Shown one piece after another: positions 17,275-29,200 of a DNA stretch of 64,000 bases; positions within the stretch are counted from its first letter, which is position 1; every line of letters starts with the position of its first letter. Source of the DNA: Dromiciops gliroides (taxonomy: Eukaryota; Chordata; Mammalia; Microbiotheria; Microbiotheriidae); the NCBI RefSeq assembly GCF_019393635.1, contig NC_057861.1, positions 62,126,532 to 62,190,531 on the forward strand. Direction: 5' to 3'. Position numbers and translations under genes: made by a program. Under the pieces are notes generated by a model. It ran no database searches. It saw nothing but the letters and a program-made list of their open reading frames with translations, and had not been told where the DNA came from.

Positions 17275-20200
17275 GTGGCGGTGGGGCGGGGATTGGGGGC
17301 CGGGGAGGGAGGAAGAGGAGGGCTGGAGACGCCGCTGTGTGACGCTGGGCTGGGTCTGAGGGTGCCCTCTTGAACGATCCTTGGTCCTCAGCCTGCAGTC
17401 TATAGACTTCAGGGAGTTCGGGAACTTGGATGGGGGAAAAATGCGCCCTTATTTTCGCGAAGTTTTGGTTTCCTTTCTCTTTGAGAAGTCCATAGGCTTC
17501 CCTAGGCCGGCAGCCTGACGGGTGCAGACACAAGCAAGGCGGAGAACCCCTTTGTGATGCCAAATCCCGGAGGCCCCTAAGACCACTCGATGTTCCCAGA
17601 GGAACCTGGGCAAAGAGAGCCCTTCACCTCCTCCTCCAATTGTCTCACACTTCATTGCTCCATTTTTGACTCTGTCTTGTCTGTCCTAGAAGGGACCTTA
17701 GAGGTCACCTAGCTCGATGCATTCATTTTACAGATGGGGAAACTGAGGCCCAGAGAGAGGAAGGGGATTGATTAACCTAAGTTGTGTCAAGAGCAGTGGT
17801 GGAATACTCCTTATAAACCAGCTGCTCCTCGCTACCCACCTCCAGTTACTTGCACTTTTTACTCCTCTAACAATCCCCCTCCCCTCATTAGACTTGTCCT
17901 CATAATATGAAAATGAGAAAGAAATGACTAGATTTTATAGCCGTTAGATGTTTCCAACCCCGACTCTCCCAAACCAGGATTTTGTCTCAAGACATTTCCC
18001 CCTATCAAAAAAAGGTGTGTGTGTCGGGGGGGACTTATTTGCAATAGGAATGGGATATACAGCTTCTACTATGTGCCAGGCATTAAAAATAATATCTGGC
18101 TTTATCTTCAGAACAACTCTTTTAGGAAGGTATTACTATGATTCTCCTTTTACAGTTGAGTTAACTCAGGCAGGCAGCCCAGAGTCACACAGCTAACTCC
18201 ATCCCAGCTCACTATCCACCTCATCTCTATCTTCCAGGACAGCTATTTCAATTCTTTCCAGTTGTCCCCTAAGAGCTTCTTTCGCTTTTGACATCAATTC
18301 CCACTCCCCAATATACTCATATGTTATAGATCTTTCCACAGGTGATTCCCTACCCCTTTCCTCCTTTTTCCATCAAAACCCTAAGGGATTCAGAGTCCTA
18401 TTTAGAAAGATGGGGATGGTAGGGCTTAATGGGAGTAAGCAGGTGCATAGGGTATCAGCTTGTCAAATGGATATATCTTCTCAGAAAACAGTACCTCTCT
18501 CCTGGCTCCCTGGAATCCTGGTGGGTTGTTTTTTTTTTGTTTGTTTTGTTTGTTTGTTTGTTTGTTTTGGCTTCTGGAATATGATATGGTCAGACCCTTT
18601 GTGTTCAGGACTGGGTTGAGCTGTTCTGGCTAATTGTAATGCAACACCTGAGTGACTAAAGCCAGATCTTTATATGCCAAGGGATCAATTTAAACAAAAT
18701 ACATATATACTTTAGTCCTCAGTTGTTTTTAGTCTGTATTATTGAGGGAAGGTTCAGATGTTTTCCTCCTTTGAGGCTGTTGCTACTATAGCCCTTAACT
18801 TTTAGAATTCCAGGAATTTATCTCCTCTAGAGCTGGTCTATGGCGGATGGTAGAGATGTTTGGGGAAGTAAAAGAGTGGGTGGGGGGAGGTAATTTTCAT
18901 TCTTTTGGGCTATTTCTCCATATGGACTGCAATCTTAACCATGGTCACTGGTCTTGGGTTCAGTTACAGACAAATTCACAGAGAGCGTTTATGTCCTGGC
19001 CAATGAGCCTTCCGTGGCATTGTATCGCCTACAGGAACATGTGAGGCGCTCCCTGCCGGAGTTAGCCCAACATAAGGTGAGCTTAGAGCCAATGGTTGGC
19101 AATTTTTTTCTAAAGGAAAGTTTCTCTGGAGCTTGAGAATCAGCTTGGGATCGATGGAAGGAACTGGGGACATTTTAGCTTTGAAGAGATTGCGGGGGAG
19201 GGAGGGTCATAGTCACTGTCATCAGATTATTGAAAGGGTTGTGATAGGAAGAGATACTTATTCTATATTGCTTCAGAGGATGTAACTAGGACCACTGAGT
19301 AGAGGGCACAGAAAGGCAGACTTCAATTTCAGGAGCAACGTAGCAATCAAAGGTGTTGGGGCAGCTAGTTGGCACAGTGGATAAAGCACTGGCCCTAGAT
19401 TCAGGAGGACCTGAGTTCAAATCTGGCCTCAGACACTTGACACTAGCTGTGTGACCCTGGGCAAGTCACTTATCTCTCATTGCCCCCCCCCCCCCCCAAA
19501 TAAATCAGTAATCGAAGGTGTCCTGTAATGTTATGGACTGTTTTTTGAAATAGTGAGCACTCCATCACTAGAATTGTTTAAACAGAGAACAGGGGTGTTA
19601 TAGAGGGGTTCATATTTCTTTCTTTTTTTTTTTTTTTGGAGGCAATTGGGGATTTGAACTCAGGTTCTCCTGAATCCAGGGCTGGTGCTCCATCCACTGT
19701 GCCAGCCCCTGAGGGGTTCATATTTCAAGTAGGATTTGACTACATGACTTAAATTTTTTTTAATTGATAGTTTCTGTTTACAACACCATGGCTTCCCAAA
19801 ATATCTCTCCCTTTTCTCCTCCTCAAAGAACCATTACTTAGAATAATAAAAAGGAGGGGTAGGGAAGGCAGTTTAGACAAACTAAACACTTCAGATGAGT
19901 CTGTCAGTACATGCAGTGTTCATTCCCAACACCACCATCTCTGTGAAGATGATTTTGAAGGTCTCCTATAATTTTGAGTTTCTGCACTGTGTGGTGTAGG
20001 GAAAAAAGGGATACATTTGGAAAGTTAGACTTGAAGTCTGCTTCTAAAAACTTCAGCTTCCCAGTGGGCAAGTCAGCTTACTTCTCTGCCATTCTATTTC
20101 CTTATCTCTAAAAATCAAGATAATCCTTTTTTAAAAAAAAAATTTCTTTTAATTTTTTTCCTCAGTTACATGTAAAGATAAATTTTTTAGTTCCAATTTT

Positions 20201-23200
20201 TTTCTCCCACCCTCCCTTCCCTACCCCCTCCTGAGGCCAGGAAGCAATCTGATATAGGTTTTACATTACAATCATATTAAACATATTTCCACATTAGTCA
20301 TGTTATAAGAGAAGCATCAGAACAAAAAAGAAAAAAACATAAAGAATAAACAATAACAATAACAAAAAAGCAACAACAAAAGTAAAAATAATATGCTACA
20401 ATCTGCATCAAGATTCCACAGTTCTTTTTCTGGATGTGGAGGGCATTTTCCACCATTAAGTCTTTTGGCATTGTCTTGTATTGCTGAGAAGAGTTAAGTC
20501 AATAATCTTTAAAAAAAATTTTTATTTTTACCCTTATATCAAAATAGTTCTTTATTAAATCAATATAACTCAAATATCTTTTTAAATGATAGTGGAAAAG
20601 GTGAGTCCTTTGTTTAGGGGGACCTGAGTTCAAATCCTGTTTTATTTTAGTTTTTAAAGTAATAAACATTTTTATTTATAGTCTTGGGTTCCAATTTTTA
20701 TCCCTCCCCTTCCCCCTCCCTAAGGCAGTAAACAATCAGATATAGGTTATACATGTATGATTATGTAAAACATAACCATAGAAGTCATTTCGTATAAGAA
20801 AACTTGAATTTTAAAAAAATGAAAGAAAATTTTAAAATAGCATACTTCAGTCTGTGTTCCATCAATATCAGTTCTTTCTTTGGAGGTGGATAGTATGTTT
20901 CATCAATAGTCCTTTGGGATTGTCTTAGATCATTATATTGCTGAGAGTAGTTAAGTTACAGTTCCTCATCAAACAATAATATTGCTGTCTCTTTGTACAA
21001 TGTTCTCTTGGTTCTGCTCACTTAACTATACATCAGTTCATACAAGTCTTCTAGGCCTTTCTGAAACTAAATAGTCCTTTTCAGAAATGCTTTGGAATCC
21101 TTGAAAGCGTTTATGTCAAAGTTAGCCACTGTTCACCCTGTTAACTGACTCTGCTTGCTTCTGAAACCTTATGCTTGCAAACCTGTATAAGACCCTGCTT
21201 GCCATCTTTATGGAACTAACACTTTACTACTGAGTTGCTCTCCTATAAAAATAGCATATTCCATTTTATAGGGTAATTAAGTACAGAAGAGTTAGTTACA
21301 AGGCATGCTATGAAAATTCTAAGGAGGGAAAATTGTTTCAGACAGAGGAAGACTTGATGGAAGTGGTAGCATCTGAACTGGGCCTTGAAGAATGAGTGGC
21401 TTTTTAGCTGAGATGAGGATGGAGGTATTACAGGCTTTGGCAGTGTTGGGAGAAGAGGCAGCAAAGTAGCATGGTTTACTTCTTAGAGGACAGAATGGAG
21501 AGAGAAAAGAGGGCTAGAAAATTAAGTTGGCACCAACTTCCAGAGGATCCCACATGTGTTGAGTAGGGAAGTTTGTATTTTGTCCCATAGGCATAGGAGG
21601 GAGCCACTGCTGAGTATTGTCAGGATGGTATGTTAGAGTAAATCACTGGACATATAGGGGTTAAGGATGGACTGAGAGAAGAGAGATTAGTTAAGAGACT
21701 TGTTGGTTATGTCAATCGGAACCTGGGGTCTGGAAGGTCCAGGTGATTTGAACAGACTTGGAAAGGAAAAGCTAGCTTCCTGCTGTTTGGACATAGGTTT
21801 TTTGTTTTTGTTTTTTTTGGTTTTTGGGTGGGGCAGTGAGGGTTAAGTGACTTGCCCAGGGTCACACAGCTAGTAAGTATCAAGTTTCTGAGGCTGGATT
21901 TGAACTCAGGTCCTTCTGAATCCAGGGCCAGTGCTTTATCCACTGCACCACCTAGCTGCCCCATGACGTAGTTATTTGCATGTTTGTTGTCTCCCCCATT
22001 AGATTACCAGTTCCTTGAGAGCAGGGCCTGGCTTTTACCTTTCTTTGTGCACTTAGCGCAGTGTCTGGTATACGGCTTCATATGTGTTGTACTGCCTCGC
22101 GACAGCTTTAATGATAATTAGGAGAGCTCTGAGTTGCTAAAATAAATCTACCTGCTATTCCAGATGTGAACATCTGGCTGTCCTCACAAATCTGAGTTTA
22201 ATAATAAACCCATAAGATTGGTGTGATTGAAATGCTCATGAGTTTCTGTCCCATGGGCCTGGGCTACAGCTGCTGAGATATCTGACATATACACAAAACA
22301 TAAATCTGCAAGAAAACAGTATACTTGAAAGGTGTAAATGTTTTTAAAGTTTGTGAGCAGGATTGGGCTCATGGGGTTTTACCTAGATACAGGTTCAGTT
22401 AAAATTTTACCTTGTTCCTTTCTCTTCTGCTTGAGAACTTATTTCTCTGTCTAAACATGAAAACTATTCCATTTTCCAACATGTTTTTTTCCCTTCAATG
22501 CCCCCAAATCTTGGGGTCTCTTTGTTGTCGTTTTTAATCCTCTCTCAGGGGTCCCAGTTAATATGAACAAATGCTAGTCTTATAGAATCAAAAGAATGCT
22601 TGTGATTGAAGGGACCTCAAGCTGTAGGACACAGAAGGCCAACACCGAATCCTGAGTAGTGACAACTGATATTTGGTTAGCACTTTCAAGTTTACAAAGA
22701 GCTTGGATCCTCATGACAACTCTGGGAAGTAGATTCCATAGATGTAGTCACTATTTTATAGATATAGATCTGAGGCCTGGAGAATTATTTACCTAAGGTC
22801 ACACAGCTGGTGTGAGAGTTCTGTGCTGAAGCTAGGTCCAGTGGGCTTTCCATTGCCTACTTTCCTCTAGAGCAAGGGTTCTTTTCTTCACAGTTTGATA
22901 AATTCCCCCCCCCCTCAAGTTTCATTCGTGATGAATTTTTAAAGTTTTCAGTTCCAAATTCTCTCCCTTCACCCCCTCCCCAACCCAACGAGAAGACAAA
23001 ATACAATTCTCATTATACACATGAAGTCATGCAAAATATTTTTGCACATTAGCCATATTGTTGGGGGGAGGGGGAAGGACTAAGAAAAATAAAATGAAAA
23101 AAAAATACACTTCAGTTTTCACTCAGAGTCTATCAGTTCTCTTTCTGGAGGAGGATAGCCTTTTTTTTTTTTAAATCATGAGTCCTTTGGAATTGTCTTG

Positions 23201-26200
23201 GATCATTGTATTGATCAGAGTAGCTAAGTCTTTCACAGTTGATTATCATTACAACATTACTGTTACTGTAAACAATGTTCTCCTGGTTCTGCTTAATTCA
23301 CTTTGCATTGGCCTATCTTAAGTCTTACCAGGCTTTTCTGAAACCTCATGTATTTTGTGCATTTAAGAACACTAATCTGGGGGACAGCTAGGTGGCACAG
23401 TGTATAAAGCACCTGCCCTGGATTCAGGAGGACATGAGTTCAGATCTGGCCTCAGACACTTGACATTTACTAGCTGTGTGACCCTGGGCAAGTCACTTAA
23501 CCCTCATTGCCCCGCAAAAAAATAAAAATAAATAAAGAACACTAATCTGAGGAGTCCTTCAGTTCACCAGAATACCAGAGGGCACATGATAGTGGAAAAG
23601 GTGATGGATGAGTCCTTGTAGCAGAAAGAATTTTGTTCATCTTCTTTATTTGACTTTTGTGACTGTCAAAAGTCCTCTGTAAAATTTCCATATGAGTATT
23701 TCTAAGTCACAAGATGTCTGTTTCATGTGTTTAGGTGATTTTGTTTTCATAAAAAAAGTAGCCTCTGCATAATTGAACAGGCATTTTAAGTAGCTGTATC
23801 CCTACTCAGCAGAATACCTTAATTCAGGGGTCTTGGTACACAGCCTCCCTATTCCTCCTCTCAGTCTGTCATCCCTGGTTTTTGATCAGCAGTTCTAGCT
23901 AGGTGCAGAGAGCTCTGGGATGGTTGGAGAAAATCCCCTGCGTAATTGGAAGCAGGCAAGAAAAGCACCAACTACAGGAATCTTGGGACCTCTGGTGACT
24001 GTGAAAACAAATGTCTCTAGTGATTAATTGTACAGAAGCTTAACTGTGGTAGGAAGGAAGGGCCAGCTAATCTTGGCCACCAAATGCCACTAAGTCCAAC
24101 TTCAGAAGATCCTCCTTATGTTGGTGTGTGATCGAAGAGAAAGTGGATTAGGAGAGGATCATTGTCTGAGCCTTTCACTGACTATCACCTGTAGAACAGA
24201 GGCAGTGTGGTACACTGGGTACAAGATAATATTTGAAGTAATAGGACTTGGGCAAATTCTGATTCTGCCTCATTATTCAGTTTCCTCCTCTCTAAATTGG
24301 AGCTAAACTCAGTGACCTCAGGGATCCAGTTCAAATCTCTGATCCTCTAAGTAAAGAATGGAGATGGGAAGAGGGAAATAAACAGTGAATATAAACTCTA
24401 AGATGTAGTAGTAGTAAGTAGCAATTCTAAAAACCTTACATTAAAAAAAAAGGAAACAAAACAAAAAACCACCTTACAGACGATTAGGCTGCTTGAAGAG
24501 TATAGTGTTAAGAAAGAAGGTGGCACTCGTGTCATGCTGTTCCCTGTGTTGGCTGACCATATCTGGAGGGTGACAAGTCTGGTGGAGAAGGACCAACATG
24601 TGACATCATCCCAGCTGTTGAAACAGCTTAGAATGAGAAGGAGAAACACAAGGCTAAAGTTCCACATGACTTTGGCAGCATCCTGTAGGATGGACAAGAG
24701 TAGAGAGAAACTTGAGGGCAGGAAAGGGGGTCAGCAAACTTTTTCTCTAAAGGGCCCGATAGTCAATATTTTAGACTTTGTAGGCCAAGATGCAAAATCA
24801 GGGACATTATGTAGGTAATAAGAAGAGAGAAAACATTTTAAATTATTGAAACATAAGGATTTTTAAAGGTTTTTTTGTGATCCAAGTCTACTAATGAAAA
24901 GAATGGGATACTTTCTTGGGTGTGGGGATTAACATTTCGCGTAATTTGGGTTTAAAATTAGTGTTCTCTATCATCAAAATTGATGGTAAATGTCCATCTG
25001 GTAATACTGGTCTGTAATGAGATTTTGCATGTTTCATCTTTGAAAATACCCTTTCCTACACATAGTTACTGCCAATGCTACTATCAGTCCATGAGCAGGT
25101 GATTTTAATTGAGCATATTCATCACTTGGAAGGCATTTATAGGATTCTATTAGATCCTTCTCTCGGTGTTTGCCTTTTAGCAGGTCATTACATTGCAGAT
25201 TAATCACTTCCAATGGAAGGTTAGGTAGACGCTTCTCAATTTCGGTTAAATGGATTTTGAAATATGGAAATTCTTTTTGCATTTGCATCAAGGTCTGGAA
25301 AACGTTGCTGGAATCATTGTTTGAGTTCAGAAAATGCATTTGCTGCCAATTTGTGTGGGAATGGAGATTACCCTTCTTGTTTAAAATGTTGACAGTACAG
25401 GAAATGGATAAAGCAGCTTTACATAACTTGTGGTTCAAACGATGTTAGTTGTCATAGAATTGACTTTACTGCAGTTTAAGTTTTGCATAGAAGCACTGTT
25501 TTGCTTTGTCGTTTTAGGTTGGATTCATTAAAAAAACATCAAATTCATAGCAAAACCTAGAGGCAGCTAGGTGGTGAAATAGAATATTTATTTGGGCCTG
25601 GAGTCAGAAAGACTCATCTTCCTGAGTTTAAATCTGGTCTCAGATACTAGCTTTGTGATGCTGAGCAAGTCACTTAACCTTGTTTGCCTCAGTTTCCTCA
25701 TCTGTAAAATGATCTGGAGAAGGAAATAGCAAGCCACTCCAGTATCTTTGCCAAGAAAACACCAAATGGGGTCAGGAAGAGTAAGACACGATTGAAAAAC
25801 TACTGAACACAGCAAAAGCTAATTTCCAAAGCCATACAGTGGTCAGTGGTTGAAGGCAGTTCTTTTCATTCAAAAAATTTCAGTGTTTGCCCTGAGCTTA
25901 AAAGATGGATAATAAGATGATCCCCCACCTTCCTTTTGACATGGTGGGGATGGTAATTTTTTAAATGTCCCAATTCAATAATGCATGTAGCATTAGAAGC
26001 TCTGTTGAGATGTAACTATCCCTGCAATGTATAATGCTGTGGTGGTACAAGGTAATGACACTGACACATGTAGTCTCTGTTCCAACTGCTCAGCTCTATT
26101 GTTGTAGCATGAAAGCAGACACAGACAATACAATTAACCAGTGTCTTTGTGTGCCAAGAAAATTTCATTCATGACCACTGGAATTAGAATTTCATATAAT

Positions 26201-29200
26201 TTTCATGTGGCAAATTATCCTTTTGATTTTTTTTTAACCTTTTAAAAATGTAATCTTTCTTAGCCAGTAAGGCCACAGAAAAACAGGAAACAAGCTGAAT
26301 TTGGCCCAGTAGTTTGCAGACTCTTGGGCAAGGAGACCAATTAGGCTGTTAAAATCATCTAGGGGAGAGAGACAGACAGACAGATTGGGGGGAGGCAGGG
26401 AAGAGAGGGAAACGGGGAAGGAGGGAAGTTGGGTGGGAGGTAGAAGAAGAATGAGTGAGAGAGAGATCGAGAGAGCGCGAGCAAGCGCTTGAGTGAGTGT
26501 GAACAACCGACCACGTTGTGGGGAAGGGAGAGACCAAGAGGGAAAGAGAGAGAGAATATTGGGGGGGGGATGGGGTAGGTTAGTTGGCCATTGTGCTTCC
26601 TTCTAATTCTGAGGTGCTGGTCCTCAGTTTCCTTACTTAACAAAATAAAAAAGTTGAATTCAGTAACTTTTAAAGATTCATTCTAGAAACTGGGGTCAGG
26701 GGAAACTTGAGTTCAAATCCTGGTTCCAAAGACCAGTCCTTTTTCTATTATATTAGGTTTCAGAGTAGAGATCTTTGAGAATTTAGAATATCAGAACAAA
26801 TTATCTTAACAGATTAACCTTGTTTTCTTTTTAAGTTGGTTTATCAGACCAGTGGGGTCAGGGAATACTGTAGATATATGTAGGTGGTTATCTGAAGTCT
26901 AGGCATACTGTAATATAAGGTAGGATAGGTTAAATCTCCCAAGAGATGTATGGACTTCTGGGAATTTTGAGGAAGGCTACTTCACTTCCAGTTGAGCAGG
27001 TCTGAGAAAACTCCCTGGAGGGGCTGCTATTTGTTCTATTTAAAAGGGTCTTGAAGATAGGTAGGCTTTCAGACCTGAAGACTTAGAGCATCTTAAAAGT
27101 TATGTAATTCACCCTTCTCTAAAAATGTAATTGAGGAAACAGCCTAAAAGAAGGAAAATGACTTCTTCAAGATTGTAGAGCAAGTTACTCATTTGTTTTT
27201 CTTTTTATTGATTCCTGTTTTGAGCAAAGAATGATGTGAGGGAGAAGTCAAAGCTTTCTATATTCTCATCAGTCTGGTTTTAATTTAAAAATAAATATTT
27301 CAAAGCTTCCATCTCCAACTTAGAAACTATGATCAAGAATTACTGTGTGACTGTCTAAGCATGTTGTCAGCCTAGCTGCCCTTGACTGCCCTTGGTAGCT
27401 AGAGTTGTTCTTAGGAAATTAACAAGGACTTTTCATTTTATTTTTAGGGGACTGTCAATCATTAGCTGGCTTTAGAGCGTAAGCTGCGTCCATTTCCTTC
27501 ACTTGGGTCCTTGTCAAGCAAGCACTTCGGAAACCTTAAAATGCTGTACTAATGTAAATTGTTGCTTCAAGGATCCAAGATTTCCTGCATGTGGCTATTC
27601 TCTTGGCCAGTATGGGATTGCAGCTCTTCTTTGATAATATAGGATGAGTCGAAAGTGTCTGAAAATTTTCCCATTAGCCAACTCTTCATGTGGCTGATGA
27701 TCAGTGTTCTTAAGTTAGCAATGTTGGTTTTTGAATGACAGTCATACACGTCTTGAGGCTCATACTCCAAGCTTTTCAATCTTGGTAGAATTTATCAGAA
27801 TTTATGCTCTCCCAATAGCCAGCGGCATTCCTGTGTCACAATGAATAATAACAATAGACATTTCCATAGCCATTTTAAGGATTAAAAAATACTGTCTGGT
27901 TGGATTCTCACAACCACCCTGAGGTGAGCATCGTAAGAAGTATTAGCTCTGTTTATAAAATAGGAAGCTGAGGCTCAGATCTTAAGTAATCGTGTAGTAT
28001 GTATGTATCAGAGTCAGTATTTGAACCCAAATCTTTGGGGAGTCCAAATCTCATAATAGTAGGAATGAAGTAGAATTATCTTTGATGGGGAGGAGGAGAT
28101 GGAGGGGCACTTTACAAGGTAAGATGTTTCATGTAAAGCTACTCCTTTCTAATTATGTACCTGGAAACTTCAAGAAATAGGAAAAGATGTTGGTGGTAGA
28201 AAGCAAGGATATAGATTTTTACACTTTCAAAACAGATAACATTTAGTCATCTCTGGAAACAATAAATAAGACCCGTGCTATGGTAAACTTTAGTTTCCCA
28301 ACTCTTCTCAGATCGCATGGACTCTTAAAAAATAGTATAGGTTTATAATTGATTTGGGCAAGATTGGCGAAGTTCTCATAATAATCTAGTCACCAAGGTC
28401 AAAGTGAGTTCAATATTAGGCCAAGCACAACAGAGTAATTTAGCACGTCAGTCTGTCTTCATCCCAGTGTTCTTTGTTTTGTTTTGTTTTTGTTTTTGTT
28501 TTTTCAGGGCAATGAGGATTAAGTGACTTGCCCAGTGTCTGAAGTCAGATTTGAACTCAGGTCCTCCTGAATCCAGGGCTGGTGCTTTATCCACTGCACC
28601 ACCTAGCTGCCCCCATCCCAGTATTCTTAAGGTGAAGATCCATGTCTAGGTAGACTATATGTATCCTATCATAAACTAGTTGTGGACTGTTGATGCTGGA
28701 AGGGGCCACAGGACAGAGATCACCTGTCTAGTCACTCTGAAGGATTATGGTCCAGTCTTTCATCAAGAGAGTGGCAGAGCTGGGACAGGATGCTTGGTTA
28801 TCAGGTTCTCAGGCCAATTCTATTTCCAGTACAATACACTATTATTCTATCCAGAATCTAAATTCTGATCAATCCCTTCTCTCCCTGTACCCACTTGGGG
28901 TGTGGGGGTGGGGGGAAGAAGAAGAAGAAAAAAAGGCTTTCATTGATTAATCTCTAGCATTTCTTTTCAGTCTGACATGCAGAACTGGGAGGAACAGAGC
29001 CAGGGGGCCATCTATACTGTGGAGTATGCTTGCAGGTAAACCTAGGAACCTAACTTTAACTTTTCTTTCTGCATTTGCAACCAGAATTTTATCTCAGCCC
29101 TTAGGAGGAAGGGATAATTGTTCACCCCAGAGGTCATCACCCAGGTTACTTTCAGTGTACACCCTTGTGATGACTTATTCTTCTCCGTGTCCTGCCTGCT

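Larger units (their letters stand above)
24725..26326 (-). mobile_element. Decayed hAT (Charlie-like) DNA transposon with transposase remnant
   Basis: Left end GGGGTCAGCAAACTTTTTCT and right end CCCAGTAGTTTGCAGACTCT form imperfect terminal inverted repeats of a mammalian hAT type. The subterminal TAGTCAATATTTTAGACTTT and GTTGTAGCATGAAAGCAGAC are family hallmarks. Inside, on the minus strand, lies a transposase C-terminus (24891-25440). A younger composite SINE is inserted at 25560-25822. At about 1.3 kb without that insert, it is shorter than an autonomous hAT, so most of the transposase is missing. BORCS8 intron 2. Confidence 0.8.

Noticed and set aside
16042-17563. Long open frames of 169-220 aa in the RFXANK-BORCS8 promoter
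   Set aside because: Composition reflects GC content and the TCC repeat (poly-Leu or poly-Glu). They overlap untranslated exons and the BORCS8 start.
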